This document shows positions 30,530 through 37,567 of a stretch of DNA of 58,872 bases, piece by piece. The stretch lies in IMG/VR virus record IMGVR_UViG_3300032896_000005, positions 1-58,872 of that record. One strand, given 5' to 3'. The position numbers were made by a program, and so were the translations under genes. The stretch's first letter is position 1, and every line of letters starts with the position of its first letter. Below the pieces are notes generated by a model. It saw only the letters and a program-made list of their open reading frames with translations, did not search any database and had not been told where the DNA came from. The stretch is from a virus.

Positions 30530-31530
30530 TCACGGTTGTCGTCCCGACGATCCGTGAGGACTGCATCAAACGGTGGCTCACGGAATGGGAAGAAGACCTT
30601 CACGACACCCGCGTCATCATCGTGGAGGACAACCCGACGAAGACGTTCCAGATTTCAGGGGTTGAGCATTACGCGTGGGAGGACATCGACAGGGACCTCA
30701 GGGGGGATTCCTGGGTGATCCCGAGGAGAAGCTCCGCGTGCCGCTCGTACGGGTTCCTGAAGGCCCTGGAAGGCCCTTGTGAGGCGATCTGGACGCTTGA
30801 CGACGACTGCTACCCGGAAACCGGCGTTCGAGGGCGGTACCTGGGCGCTTACACGGCCCAGCTGGGTTACAGCACCCCGGATGACCGGTGGTTCAACACG
30901 ATCCATCACAGCGGCCTGCATCCGAGGGGGTACCCGTACGGGATCCGGGGGCAGGTTAAGCCGGTGATGGTTCATCATGGGCTGTGGTCGAACATCCCTG
31001 ACCTTGACGGGGTGACGCAGCTCGCCAACCCTGATTTCCGGCTCCCCCCGACGACAGCCCCTGAGGTTGTCCCCTATGGGAAGTTCCTTCCGTTCTGCAT
31101 CATGAACGTCGGGTTCCGGAGGGAATTCACCCCCGCCTTGTACATGCTCCTGATGGGGAAGGATAAGGGTCTGGTCCCGTGGGGGTTCGACCGGTTCGAT
31201 GATATCTGGGCGGGGTTGTTCGTGAAGAAAATCGCGGATCACCTCGGGATGACGGTGACTTCCGGGTATCCGGGTATTCATCATTCGAAGGCGAGCGACC
31301 CGCATCGGAACGTTGAATTGGAAGCTGCGGGGATGAGCGCGCATGAGGGGTTCTGGGAGTACATTTCCGGGGTGCGGCTGACGGGTGACAGTGTGAGTGA
31401 ATGCTATGCTGAGCTTGCGCACGCGGTTTGGGGATCGCCTGTCCCCCCGCCTGCGGGGCGTAGTGATTACTGGTTTAAATTGAGTGATGCCATGCGTATT
31501 TGGAATCGTCTTGTCAAGGAACGCCTGTGA
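30526..31530 (+). CDS. Reversibly glycosylated polypeptide / UDP-arabinopyranose mutase-like protein
   Basis: 334 residues from ATG 30526 (ATGA overlap). The sequence follows the RGP (GT75) pattern: VVVPTIREDCIKRWL, PRRSSACRSYGFLKAL, AIWTLDDDCYPE (DxD), FNTIHHSGLHPRGYPYGIRG, VMVHHGLWSNIPDLDGVTQL and LPFCIMNVGFRREFTPALY. Plant members interconvert UDP-arabinopyranose and UDP-arabinofuranose and are reversibly glycosylated on an Arg. The Arg-containing SACRSYG segment is present. This suggests an arabinofuranose-type donor is made, but a plain transferase is possible. Confidence 0.8.
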   Translation: MITVVVPTIREDCIKRWLTEWEEDLHDTRVIIVEDNPTKTFQISGVEHYAWEDIDRDLRGDSWVIPRRSSACRSYGFLKALEGPCEAIWTLDDDCYPETGVRGRYLGAYTAQLGYSTPDDRWFNTIHHSGLHPRGYPYGIRGQVKPVMVHHGLWSNIPDLDGVTQLANPDFRLPPTTAPEVVPYGKFLPFCIMNVGFRREFTPALYMLLMGKDKGLVPWGFDRFDDIWAGLFVKKIADHLGMTVTSGYPGIHHSKASDPHRNVELEAAGMSAHEGFWEYISGVRLTGDSVSECYAELAHAVWGSPVPPPAGRSDYWFKLSDAMRIWNRLVKERL

Positions 31531-32228
31531 ATATGATCGTCATTGTCCCTACCAGGTCCCGTCCGGAGCAGTGCGCCCGGCTTATCAAATCGTTCGAGGA
31601 GACGACGGACACCGCGAGTTTGCTGTTCGTCATCGACGGGGATGATGAATCGTATGAGGGGTTCGACTGGCATGGGCATCGTTGCGCGGAGCTGAACCCG
31701 CGTGGGTCATTGACGCAGAAGCTGAACAACACGGTGAAGAACATCATTGATGATTATGATGAGATAATGTGGCAGGGTGATGATAACGAGTTCATCACCC
31801 CTCATTGGGATACGAGGCTTCTCGAAGCCCGGGAGGAATGGGGTTCCGGGTGGTTGTACCCGAATAACGGGCGACGTTCGGATGTCCCGGAGTCCTGGAC
31901 GGTCAGCAGTGACGTTGTGGAGGCTGTCGGCTGGTACGCGAACCCTGTCCTCGGGCATTATTACATTGATAACTCGGTGGCGGAGATCGGGAAGAGAGCC
32001 GGGTTGATCCGGTGGGTTCCTGATGTGCAGATCAGGCATCATCATTACTCGGTGGACCCGGACGCGGAATATGATGATTTGTACCGGGAGACGGAGAAAC
32101 GTTTCGGGGGGTCTGATCTGCAGATTTATCAGCAGTGGCAGAAGTCGCCGCAGGTGACCGGGATTGTGTCGTCGCTGCGCCGGAAGTTCAACCCCGATGT
32201 GAACTGGATCCTTTCCCGGGTAAGATGA
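31527..32228 (+). CDS. Glycosyltransferase-like protein (GT-A fold)
   Basis: 233 residues from GTG 31527, overlapping the previous stop; ATG 31533 is an alternative. Features: MIVIVPTRSRPEQCARLIKS, LLFVIDGDDESYEGF, LTQKLNNTV and the DxD-like IMWQGDDNEF, then DVVEAVGWYANPVLGHYYID, a typical GT2 acceptor-side motif, and HHHYSVDPDAEYDDLY. Last of the contiguous sugar genes. Substrate unknown. Confidence 0.75.
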   Translation: MNMIVIVPTRSRPEQCARLIKSFEETTDTASLLFVIDGDDESYEGFDWHGHRCAELNPRGSLTQKLNNTVKNIIDDYDEIMWQGDDNEFITPHWDTRLLEAREEWGSGWLYPNNGRRSDVPESWTVSSDVVEAVGWYANPVLGHYYIDNSVAEIGKRAGLIRWVPDVQIRHHHYSVDPDAEYDDLYRETEKRFGGSDLQIYQQWQKSPQVTGIVSSLRRKFNPDVNWILSRVR

Positions 32229-32268
32229 AAATTAGAATTTGCGATCCTTCCGGAGGGAGGTTCAATAT

Positions 32269-32577
32269 ATGGGTCTCAACATGGGTCAGTGGCAGATAGC
32301 GGGGACCGTCGCGACCACCGTTTGCACTTTGAATATCCCCCCGGGGCCGTACAATATAGCGATGTACAATGTTAACACCGCTGTGACGTTTTACATGGGG
32401 GTGGGTACGTCGTCGACGACCGCCCCGCCTGGGTTGAGCACGAACAGCGGGATGGTGATGCATTCCATCCCGACGTACTGGAATGGGTATCAGGGGGCGT
32501 CGGGGGGTTTTTTGTGGGTGATCGCGAGTACCGCCCCGTCGTCGTTCAATTATATTTTGGATACGCAGCAGAGGTGA
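32269..32577 (+). CDS. Small beta-rich structural protein
   Basis: 102 residues from ATG 32269 with a strong SD (GGAGGGAGG). GTVATTVCTLNIPPGPYNIA, MYNVNTAVTFYMGVGTSS and FLWVIASTAPSSFNYI suggest one beta domain similar in style to the decoration protein at 27.4 kb (VNNSGTATVFIGIG). It may be a second capsid decoration protein. Confidence 0.55.
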   Translation: MGLNMGQWQIAGTVATTVCTLNIPPGPYNIAMYNVNTAVTFYMGVGTSSTTAPPGLSTNSGMVMHSIPTYWNGYQGASGGFLWVIASTAPSSFNYILDTQQR

Positions 32578-32578
32578 T

Positions 32579-32926
32579 ATGCCTAGGATTAACCTGCCCC
32601 CCGGCTGCGCCGGCTTCGCAGATGGTGATAAGAAGTATTATGCTGACAAGCCGGGCGGGTTCGTGAATCTTGACGAGGTTAAGGACGCGAACGCACTGCG
32701 GAAGTTGAAGAATCAGGATTACGCCAGCGCCGGTCTTGTCGACGCCGGACCGGAGAAGCTGTTCGTTCATAAGGCCCGCAAGCCGGGTATGTGGTGTCGA
32801 CGGTGCAATCGGATTTGGCATGCCTGGGCGCGTACCTGTAATAAATGCGGCGACGAAACGATTTCCGAGCTAGAATTGGAAGCGCCACCTTTCCCGAAGG
32901 ACATACACGGGGGTATGATTCCTTGA
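32579..32926 (+). CDS. Small protein with C-terminal zinc ribbon
   Basis: 115 residues from ATG 32579 (SD GAGGTG). N-terminus INLPPGCAGFADGDKKYYAD, then LDEVKDANALRKLKNQDYAS; the C-terminal part has MWCRRCNRIWHAWARTCNKC, a CxxC-x(12)-CxxC zinc ribbon. Position near the connector genes and the N-terminal pattern resemble small head-tail region proteins of actinophages. Function unknown. Confidence 0.6.
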   Translation: MPRINLPPGCAGFADGDKKYYADKPGGFVNLDEVKDANALRKLKNQDYASAGLVDAGPEKLFVHKARKPGMWCRRCNRIWHAWARTCNKCGDETISELELEAPPFPKDIHGGMIP

Positions 32927-33126
32927 CAGAGGCCGGGGAGTTCGAGTTCGACTGCACGATCACCAAAGCGGTCAACCCGGTTTCCTATCAGGAAGTCGAG
33001 TTGACACCCCCGGTCAGGATCTCCACCTGGGAGCAATACGATCTGTTCTACGACAGGTGGGAGCGGTTCTGCCGGGATGCCGCTGACCGGGGTGTGGACC
33101 TTCGGATGGCGCGGTTTACCCTGTAA
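32923..33126 (+). CDS. Small hypothetical protein
   Basis: 67 residues from TTG 32923, overlapping the previous stop (TTGA); the frame is open from ATG 32845. Reads LTEAGEFEFDCTITKAVNPV, ELTPPVRISTWEQYDLFYDR and WERFCRDAADRGVDLRMARF. Acidic, soluble, two Cys. Followed at once by a strong hairpin. Function unknown. Confidence 0.5.
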   Translation: MTEAGEFEFDCTITKAVNPVSYQEVELTPPVRISTWEQYDLFYDRWERFCRDAADRGVDLRMARFTL

Positions 33127-33131
33127 ATGGG

Positions 33132-33164
33132 AGCAGCCCCGCAGTTGCGAAATGCGGGGCTGCT
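33132..33164 (+). terminator. Strong hairpin after the 33.1-kb gene
   Basis: AGCAGCCCCGCA (33132-33143) pairs perfectly with TGCGGGGCTGCT (33153-33164) over a 9-base loop. It starts 6 bases after a stop codon, so it may terminate transcription, although no U-tract follows. It is also the first of a chain of hairpins. Confidence 0.55.
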
Positions 33165-33600
33165 GCCAGGGGAAGGGATGGCTGTCATTTCCGTGGGTGT
33201 ACTCGACCCACCTGCAGCATGACAGCCGTACGGGCGGAAGGGCCGCATCCGCTCCCTCCGGCTCCGGGAGGGTCCCGACTGCTGGTGAAACCGGGACGTC
33301 TGTGACCTATGTCTATCACGGACGGGGGATTCCCGGTGTCAGCTAGTCAGGCACGTTTGACAGGGTGACCCCGCCTGGCAGGTGCGCCCTCCCCGTAAAT
33401 GACTCGGATCATGGGGCGTCCTTCCGGCGGGTCAAGCGTCCGGTGGGGACCAGGCGGGGTCGGGGGTTCCTGCCGGTGGCAGGAGATGGTGGGGTCGTCC
33501 GCACGACAGGATCATCCTCCCCCAACAACCAAGGAAAACAGGGATCATGGGATGCCCTTAACGCACATAATCAAAGCGATTTGATCGTGCGGACGACAGC
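33165..33600. other. Gene-free stretch packed with inverted repeats; candidate structured RNA
   Basis: No protein-like frame was found in either direction except a 14-codon ORF (ATG 33178, SD GGGGAAGGG). Pairs seen: GGCTGTCAT 33180-33188 with 33219-33227, with an inner GTGGGT/ACCCAC; CCCTCC 33254-33259 with 33267-33272; GTCCCG 33272-33277 with 33292-33297; GTCTGTGA 33298-33305 with TCACGGAC 33316-33323 (one G-U); TGTCA 33337-33341 with 33358-33362; GACCCCGCCTGG 33367-33378 with 33450-33461; CCTGCC 33469-33474 with 33478-33483; GTCGTCCGCACGA 33494-33506 with 33585-33597; ATCAAA-GCGA-TTTGAT 33570-33585 with a GNRA loop. Function unknown. Confidence 0.6.
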
Positions 33601-33774
33601 TTATTCAAAATCTATGCGGAGTTCCACTTCACCGTCATAACACTGCGCTGCGACGACGGTCGCGTGGATGATGGTCCGGAGAAGGTCCGTGTCGGGGGAG
33701 GTGTTCCCGAGGATCGCCTTGGCGAGGCGTAGTTCCTCGTCACGACGGATGGGGTACCGGTCGGGGGCTCCCAT
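33601..33774 (-). CDS. Leftward small protein, second gene of a two-gene cassette
   Basis: 57 residues from the ATG at 33774, overlapping the stop of the gene before it (ATGA). Reads GAPDRYPIRRDEELRLAKAI, then LLRTIIHATVVAAQCYD and an acidic end EVELRIDFE. Codon use fits the minus strand and no rightward frame here looks real. Function unknown. Confidence 0.6.
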   Translation of the reverse strand: MGAPDRYPIRRDEELRLAKAILGNTSPDTDLLRTIIHATVVAAQCYDGEVELRIDFE

Positions 33775-33962
33775 CACTGTTCGATTTCCGTCGTGTCGAA
33801 CGCGACGTACCCGTGATTCCCGTCGCTGTCGTCGTGGTCCGAGACGTAGAAGCGGGTGAGGATCTCCTCCCCGTACTCGTCGCGGATCTCATGGTTTTGC
33901 GGGAGCTGAAGAAGCTCCGCGACTGCCTCTCGAACCAGCATGTGTCCCGTCCCTTTTCCCAT
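33774..33962 (-). CDS. Leftward small acidic protein, first gene of a two-gene cassette
   Basis: 62 residues from the ATG at 33962, with SD GGAGGG and a promoter just upstream. Reads GKGTGHMLVREAVAELLQLP, EIRDEYGEEILTRFYVSDHD and ends GYVAFDTTEIEQ. Together with the next gene it forms a promoter-driven cassette opposite to the late operon. Possibly a moron or a regulator/defence pair; no homology recognised. Confidence 0.6.
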   Translation of the reverse strand: MGKGTGHMLVREAVAELLQLPQNHEIRDEYGEEILTRFYVSDHDDSDGNHGYVAFDTTEIEQ

Positions 33963-33973
33963 TTGACCCTCCG

Positions 33974-34003
33974 ACCCTACCCGTGGGCCGGTACCCCTGT
34001 CAA
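33974..34003 (-). promoter_or_regulatory. Promoter of the leftward cassette
   Basis: On the minus strand TTGACA (34003-33998), an 18-base spacer and TAGGGT (33979-33974). The SD GGAGGG (33972-33967) and ATG (33962) follow. The spacing is one base longer than ideal. Confidence 0.6.
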
Positions 34004-34043
34004 ACACATCCGGCGGGGGTTGTATTCCCAGGAAGGAAAGCAG

Positions 34044-34613
34044 ATGACATTGTACGGCCGCTCAGATCTTATGAGCGTATCAGTTCCCGTTTCGTCCGGA
34101 GGGTGCGGCAAAACCCACACTCGACCCGTCCGCAACGGAGCCCCAGCCCGTGACTTCCGTCTCGACTGCCCAGGCTGCGAGGCGTTCCTCAAAGGCGGCG
34201 GGCGGACTGTCCTGACCACTGTACCAGGAGACAAGGAGAACGGCATCCCGTCGTCGCAGAAACGGGTCGCGGACATGGACCCCTGCTGGGGCGGCAGCCC
34301 GGAGTCGGTGCCGGAGACACCTGATGAGAAGCAGTACACGAGCAGGCGGAACAAGCTCGGCGCGGAGCAGCTGGAGTGGGTTCGGGCGTTGGCGGCTGCG
34401 AAGCAGGCGGGGATCGAGATCCCTGAGATGGCGATGGAGATGCTGTCACGTCGGCTTCCGGGGGTTGTGGCGGGTGAGGTTGTCCGTAATGAGCTGAGCG
34501 TCCCGGAGTACTCCCTTGATGATCTCTCGACGGAGAAGCTGAAGCAGATGTGCAAGGAGCAGGGTTTGCCGTCGAACGGGACCCGCGCGAAGCTTATCGA
34601 GCGTTTGAGTTAA
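34044..34613 (+). CDS. SAP-domain protein with Cys/His N-terminus
   Basis: 189 residues from ATG 34044 (SD AGGAAGGAAAG; the frame is open from 33813). The N-terminal part has GGCGKTHTRPVRNGAPARDF and RLDCPGCEAFLKGG, a possible zinc site. The middle is helical (EQLEWVRALAAAKQAGIEIP). The last 35 residues, SLDDLSTEKLKQMCKEQGLP then NGTRAKLIERL, are a SAP (helix-extension-helix) DNA-binding motif. Proteins of this build occur beside actinophage connector genes. Role unknown. Confidence 0.7.
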   Translation: MTLYGRSDLMSVSVPVSSGGCGKTHTRPVRNGAPARDFRLDCPGCEAFLKGGGRTVLTTVPGDKENGIPSSQKRVADMDPCWGGSPESVPETPDEKQYTSRRNKLGAEQLEWVRALAAAKQAGIEIPEMAMEMLSRRLPGVVAGEVVRNELSVPEYSLDDLSTEKLKQMCKEQGLPSNGTRAKLIERLS

Positions 34614-34621
34614 AGAGGCAT

Positions 34622-34825
34622 GTGAGCAGAGCCGCCGGTTTGTGCAGGAGATGCGGGGGGCCGAAGAGAGGCCGGGCGGCGAGGGTCGCCGCGCCTATAG
34701 CTCAATGCAACAAATGTGGAGACGATATCTGTGCCCGTCATGCTTGCTGGGTCGGAGATTTCTATATTTGCACGAAGTGTAATCGTGCGATGGGTAGACG
34801 CGTTCCCGATTCTTACAGAGACTGA
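34622..34825 (+). CDS. Small Cys-rich zinc-binding protein
   Basis: 67 residues from GTG 34622 (SD AAAGAGG). Contains LCRRCGGPKRG, QCNKCGDDICARH and YICTKCNRAM: three CxxC units plus Cys/His pairs, enough for two zinc sites. Its 3' end overlaps the end of the leftward GIY-YIG gene. Function unknown. Confidence 0.6.
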   Translation: MSRAAGLCRRCGGPKRGRAARVAAPIAQCNKCGDDICARHACWVGDFYICTKCNRAMGRRVPDSYRD

Positions 34826-35445
34826 GCAAACTCGTAGGTATCCTCCACTTGTGTTAGAACTGTATTGAGATCTGGACAGTTGATCCATTCACTTACACGC
34901 CAGCCGCCGTGATAGTAGGGAAATGTCGCTGCTCCGTAAATTTTGTTGCATATGCCTTGGATGATAGCTTCATCTGCTACTGTGCCTGGTTGATGCCATA
35001 CCATCTGACCTTGGATTTCCTTACCTGTGTATTTGAAAAACCGAATGTTGCTGTAATGGATGTTCATGCCAGGGCGACTCGTGCTGTAGCCGATTTTTAG
35101 TACGTCGCCGTAAGTCGTTGCGTAAAGGTAACCGTCACCTTTACGGTGCCAGGGATGTTTATCGCGTCGCATGGCTAGAAATTCTGCGGTCTCAGCCATG
35201 CGCGTTGCTGCTGCTGCTTGACGACAAGTATCACATTGTGTGGAGGTACCTGCCTTCAAGCTTTCCCAGCGAACATTCAACGGGTTATCACATAGTTCAC
35301 AGTTGCACGGGACCCACCAACTGCTATAGATCACAGGGGTCCCGTCTGCTTTGTGTCGTTTTCGATCGGGTACGCGAAATGGCGGCCCTGTCACACGAAG
35401 ATGCCCGTAGTTTGGTTGCGGCGCAGGTACTTTCAACGCTCTCAC
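34813..35445 (-). CDS. GIY-YIG-like homing endonuclease
   Basis: About 211 residues from GTG 35445 (the frame is open from 35547, but that part is antisense to the adaptor gene; TTG 35436 is also possible). The N-terminal domain has YGHLRVTGPPFR, WWVPCNCELCDNP and STQCDTCRQ, a Cys-rich DNA-recognition module. The C-terminal domain resembles GIY-YIG nucleases of the T5orf172/MUG113 kind: GDGYLYATTYGDVLKIGYST, then R and an Ile-rich ADEAIIQGICNKIYG containing the Glu. GC is clearly below the neighbours. It sits between two rightward genes, the usual site for a homing endonuclease. Confidence 0.75.
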   Translation of the reverse strand: MRALKVPAPQPNYGHLRVTGPPFRVPDRKRHKADGTPVIYSSWWVPCNCELCDNPLNVRWESLKAGTSTQCDTCRQAAAATRMAETAEFLAMRRDKHPWHRKGDGYLYATTYGDVLKIGYSTSRPGMNIHYSNIRFFKYTGKEIQGQMVWHQPGTVADEAIIQGICNKIYGAATFPYYHGGWRVSEWINCPDLNTVLTQVEDTYEFAQSL

Positions 35446-35480
35446 GCGAGTGAGCTTACCCGGATTGGAGGTGATGTCAA

Positions 35481-36483
35481 ATGACCACACCTGTGGTTCC
35501 TGTCGGATTGAGTCCGTATATCTCCCCTTTGACTCTGCAGCAAGCACCGACAGGTATATTAAATAGATTTCACGACGATCCCCGCGACGAGTTCCATCTC
35601 GTTCGACCCTGCGGCGAATAACGCCGAGTTGTGGAACATGTGCGGCCGGGCGACGTCCATGGTCGATCAGTTCTGCAATCAGCTGCTCCGCGCGACGATT
35701 GACGTTGAGGTGATGCGGGGACCTGATTTCCGGGTGACGGTCGGCCCGCAGGCTGGGGGGCAGTCGCAGACTCCCTATTGGGGGAACGCGGGGTCGAACG
35801 CCCGGCTGATCATGTCCCGGTGGCCGGTGCTGGCGGTGAACAGCGTCGCGGTGTGCCCTAACAACCTGTGGCCGAGGTCATGGTCGACGATCCCCACGGG
35901 TTACGCGGAGCCGGAGCTGCCCCCCTACGGGATTTACAATTCGGTGGCCCCCGCTGATGACGCGTACGGGGGGCAGGCGGTTATCGTCGCGCCGGGGTAC
36001 ATTAACCGGAATTACGGGCGTAACGGGTATGTCATTCAAGTGACTTACATGAATGGGTGGCCGCATACGACGTTGACGGAGCCGGCGACGGCGGGGACGA
36101 CCACGTTGAGTGTGACGGACACGACGGGGTGGGCTCTGACTGATTACGCGGGGGTGATCACGGGGGCTACGGGGACGATCCGGGATGCGGGGCAGCAGGA
36201 GGTCGCGCATTGCAGCAGCGCGTCGACTACCTCCGGCCCGGGGACGCTCACGTTGAGTTCCCCCACGACGTATCAGCATGAGACCGGGACGGTTTTCACT
36301 ACTTTGCCGGCGGCGGTGGAGCAGGCGTGTATTTTGTTCTGCTGCGCGCAGGCTCTGGTGCGTGGCGCGACTTCAACGACGATTCATTCGATTGGGGGTC
36401 ATGCGGCTTCGTCGGGGATGGACATTGTTGATCTGAACACTGAAGCCGAGGTGCTTTTGCATCCCTTTAAACGGACTATCTGA
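35481..36483 (+). CDS. Head-tail adaptor, frame interrupted near codon 27
   Basis: ATG 35481 follows GATTGGAGG and encodes TTPVVPVGLSPYISPLTLQQ then APTGI, the usual start of actinophage adaptor proteins. The rest of the family pattern (DFTTIPATSSISFDPAANNA, LWNMCGRATSMVDQFCNQ, LLRATIDVEVMRGPDFRV, RWPVLAVNSVAVCP) lies one frame over, open from 35563 to 36483. The break is at TATATTAAATAGA: deleting TTAA (35559-35562) joins the two frames exactly. No good start exists in the second frame before TTG 35629. Either a +1 frameshift or bypass is used, or the gene is damaged. The gene is essential in siphoviruses, which favours recoding. Confidence 0.8.
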
Positions 36484-36992
36484 TGGCGAAGAAGAAGCAT
36501 CATGAGTCGGCTGCGCATATCGCGGCCCGGAAACGACGGGAGGCGCAGCGGCGTGCTTTGCGTGAGGCGGAGCGTAAGAAGCTCCGGGCGGCGCGTGAGG
36601 CGGCCAGGAGACGACGGGATGCTATCCGGAGAGCGGACCGTGAGGCGGCTCGTCGTCGTCGCCGGGCGATTGAGAAGGTGCTGCGGGAGGAAGCGCGTCT
36701 GCGGCGGGATGAGCTGCGTCGGCTGGCGCGTGAATTGGCGCGGGAGAAACGGGACGCGGAACGGAGATTGCTCCGGGCTCAGGCGCGTGCTCTGCTGCGG
36801 CAGAAATATCTGACCCGGATGGTTTTGTCTGCGAACGGCACGTGGGTGTGGACGCGGGTTTCGGGGCCTTCTTATAACCAGCTGTCGCGGGCGGTGGCTG
36901 GGCAGAAGGCTTATTATCCGAGTTACGCGCGGAGGAATCTGAGTAGTTCCAAGGCGCAGAAGGCGTGGCCTTCCTGGTCGTCTTCGTCCTAA
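36483..36992 (+). CDS. Arg/Ala-rich basic coiled-coil protein
   Basis: 169 residues from ATG 36483, overlapping the adaptor stop. Residues 5-115 are almost pure Arg, Ala, Glu and Lys with heptad-like spacing (KRREAQRRALREAERKKLRA, EAARRRRRAIEKVLREEARL), a long charged helix. The C-terminus is different (VLSANGTWVWTRVSGPSYNQ). It occupies the place where a head-tail stopper is normally coded. It may bind DNA in the connector or head; function unknown. Confidence 0.65.
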   Translation: MAKKKHHESAAHIAARKRREAQRRALREAERKKLRAAREAARRRRDAIRRADREAARRRRRAIEKVLREEARLRRDELRRLARELAREKRDAERRLLRAQARALLRQKYLTRMVLSANGTWVWTRVSGPSYNQLSRAVAGQKAYYPSYARRNLSSSKAQKAWPSWSSSS

Positions 36993-37039
36993 TGGACTTT
37001 CCCCCGTAAAAATGATATAAATCTGAGGAGAGTATTTTC

Positions 37040-37558
37040 ATGCCGATTGTGACTGTGCAGTCGTATCTTCTCAGTCTCCTCGATCAGCTTCCCCTCCCTT
37101 ACGGGATGCCGAACGCGAACGCTTTCATCACCCCCCCCGACCCGTATGTGCAAGCCCGTGTCCCGGCTATTTACATTTGGCCGTCGGACGGTGAGGAGAA
37201 CCGGTCGTCGGAGCTGGGGGGGACTGTCCCGAGGAACTCCGGGGTGGGTACCCCTTCGGGGACGAAGGGGATGCTGCACCGGGTTGATATTTACATTACG
37301 TGGACAGGCGCGGTGAATTCAGGGTCGCAGCAGGACCCTTATTTCCCTGCGGTTGTTGATGCGGTGATGTTCGCTTTGCGGTTCGCTCAGCCGAACCCGG
37401 CGTATTTGACGGACCCTAACACTAATTTGACTTCGACGGTTTACAATACCGGCGAGACGCAGCGCTATCGTCTGGGTGTGGAAGCTTTGGATGATGAGCG
37501 GTTTTTGCGGTATGACACGCTCCTGACTGTGAGCGTGTGGGAAATTATGAACGCGTAA
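37040..37558 (+). CDS. Tail terminator / connector-like protein
   Basis: 172 residues from ATG 37040 (SD GAGGAG). Begins IVTVQSYLLSLLDQLPLPYG, with QARVPAIYIWPSDGEENRSS, a beta segment KGMLHRVDIYITWTG, then YFPAVVDAVMFALRFA and a C-terminal strand RYDTLLTVSVWEIMNA. The layout and the position just before the tail tube gene fit a tail terminator or neck protein that stops tail-tube growth. No sequence motif is decisive. Confidence 0.6.
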   Translation: MPIVTVQSYLLSLLDQLPLPYGMPNANAFITPPDPYVQARVPAIYIWPSDGEENRSSELGGTVPRNSGVGTPSGTKGMLHRVDIYITWTGAVNSGSQQDPYFPAVVDAVMFALRFAQPNPAYLTDPNTNLTSTVYNTGETQRYRLGVEALDDERFLRYDTLLTVSVWEIMNA

Positions 37559-37567
37559 AGGAGATGT

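Noticed and set aside
33250-33365. Cobalamin-riboswitch-like GGTGAAACCGGGAC
   Set aside because: Only a short resemblance; the B12 box and the core spacing are missing and no cobalamin gene is near.
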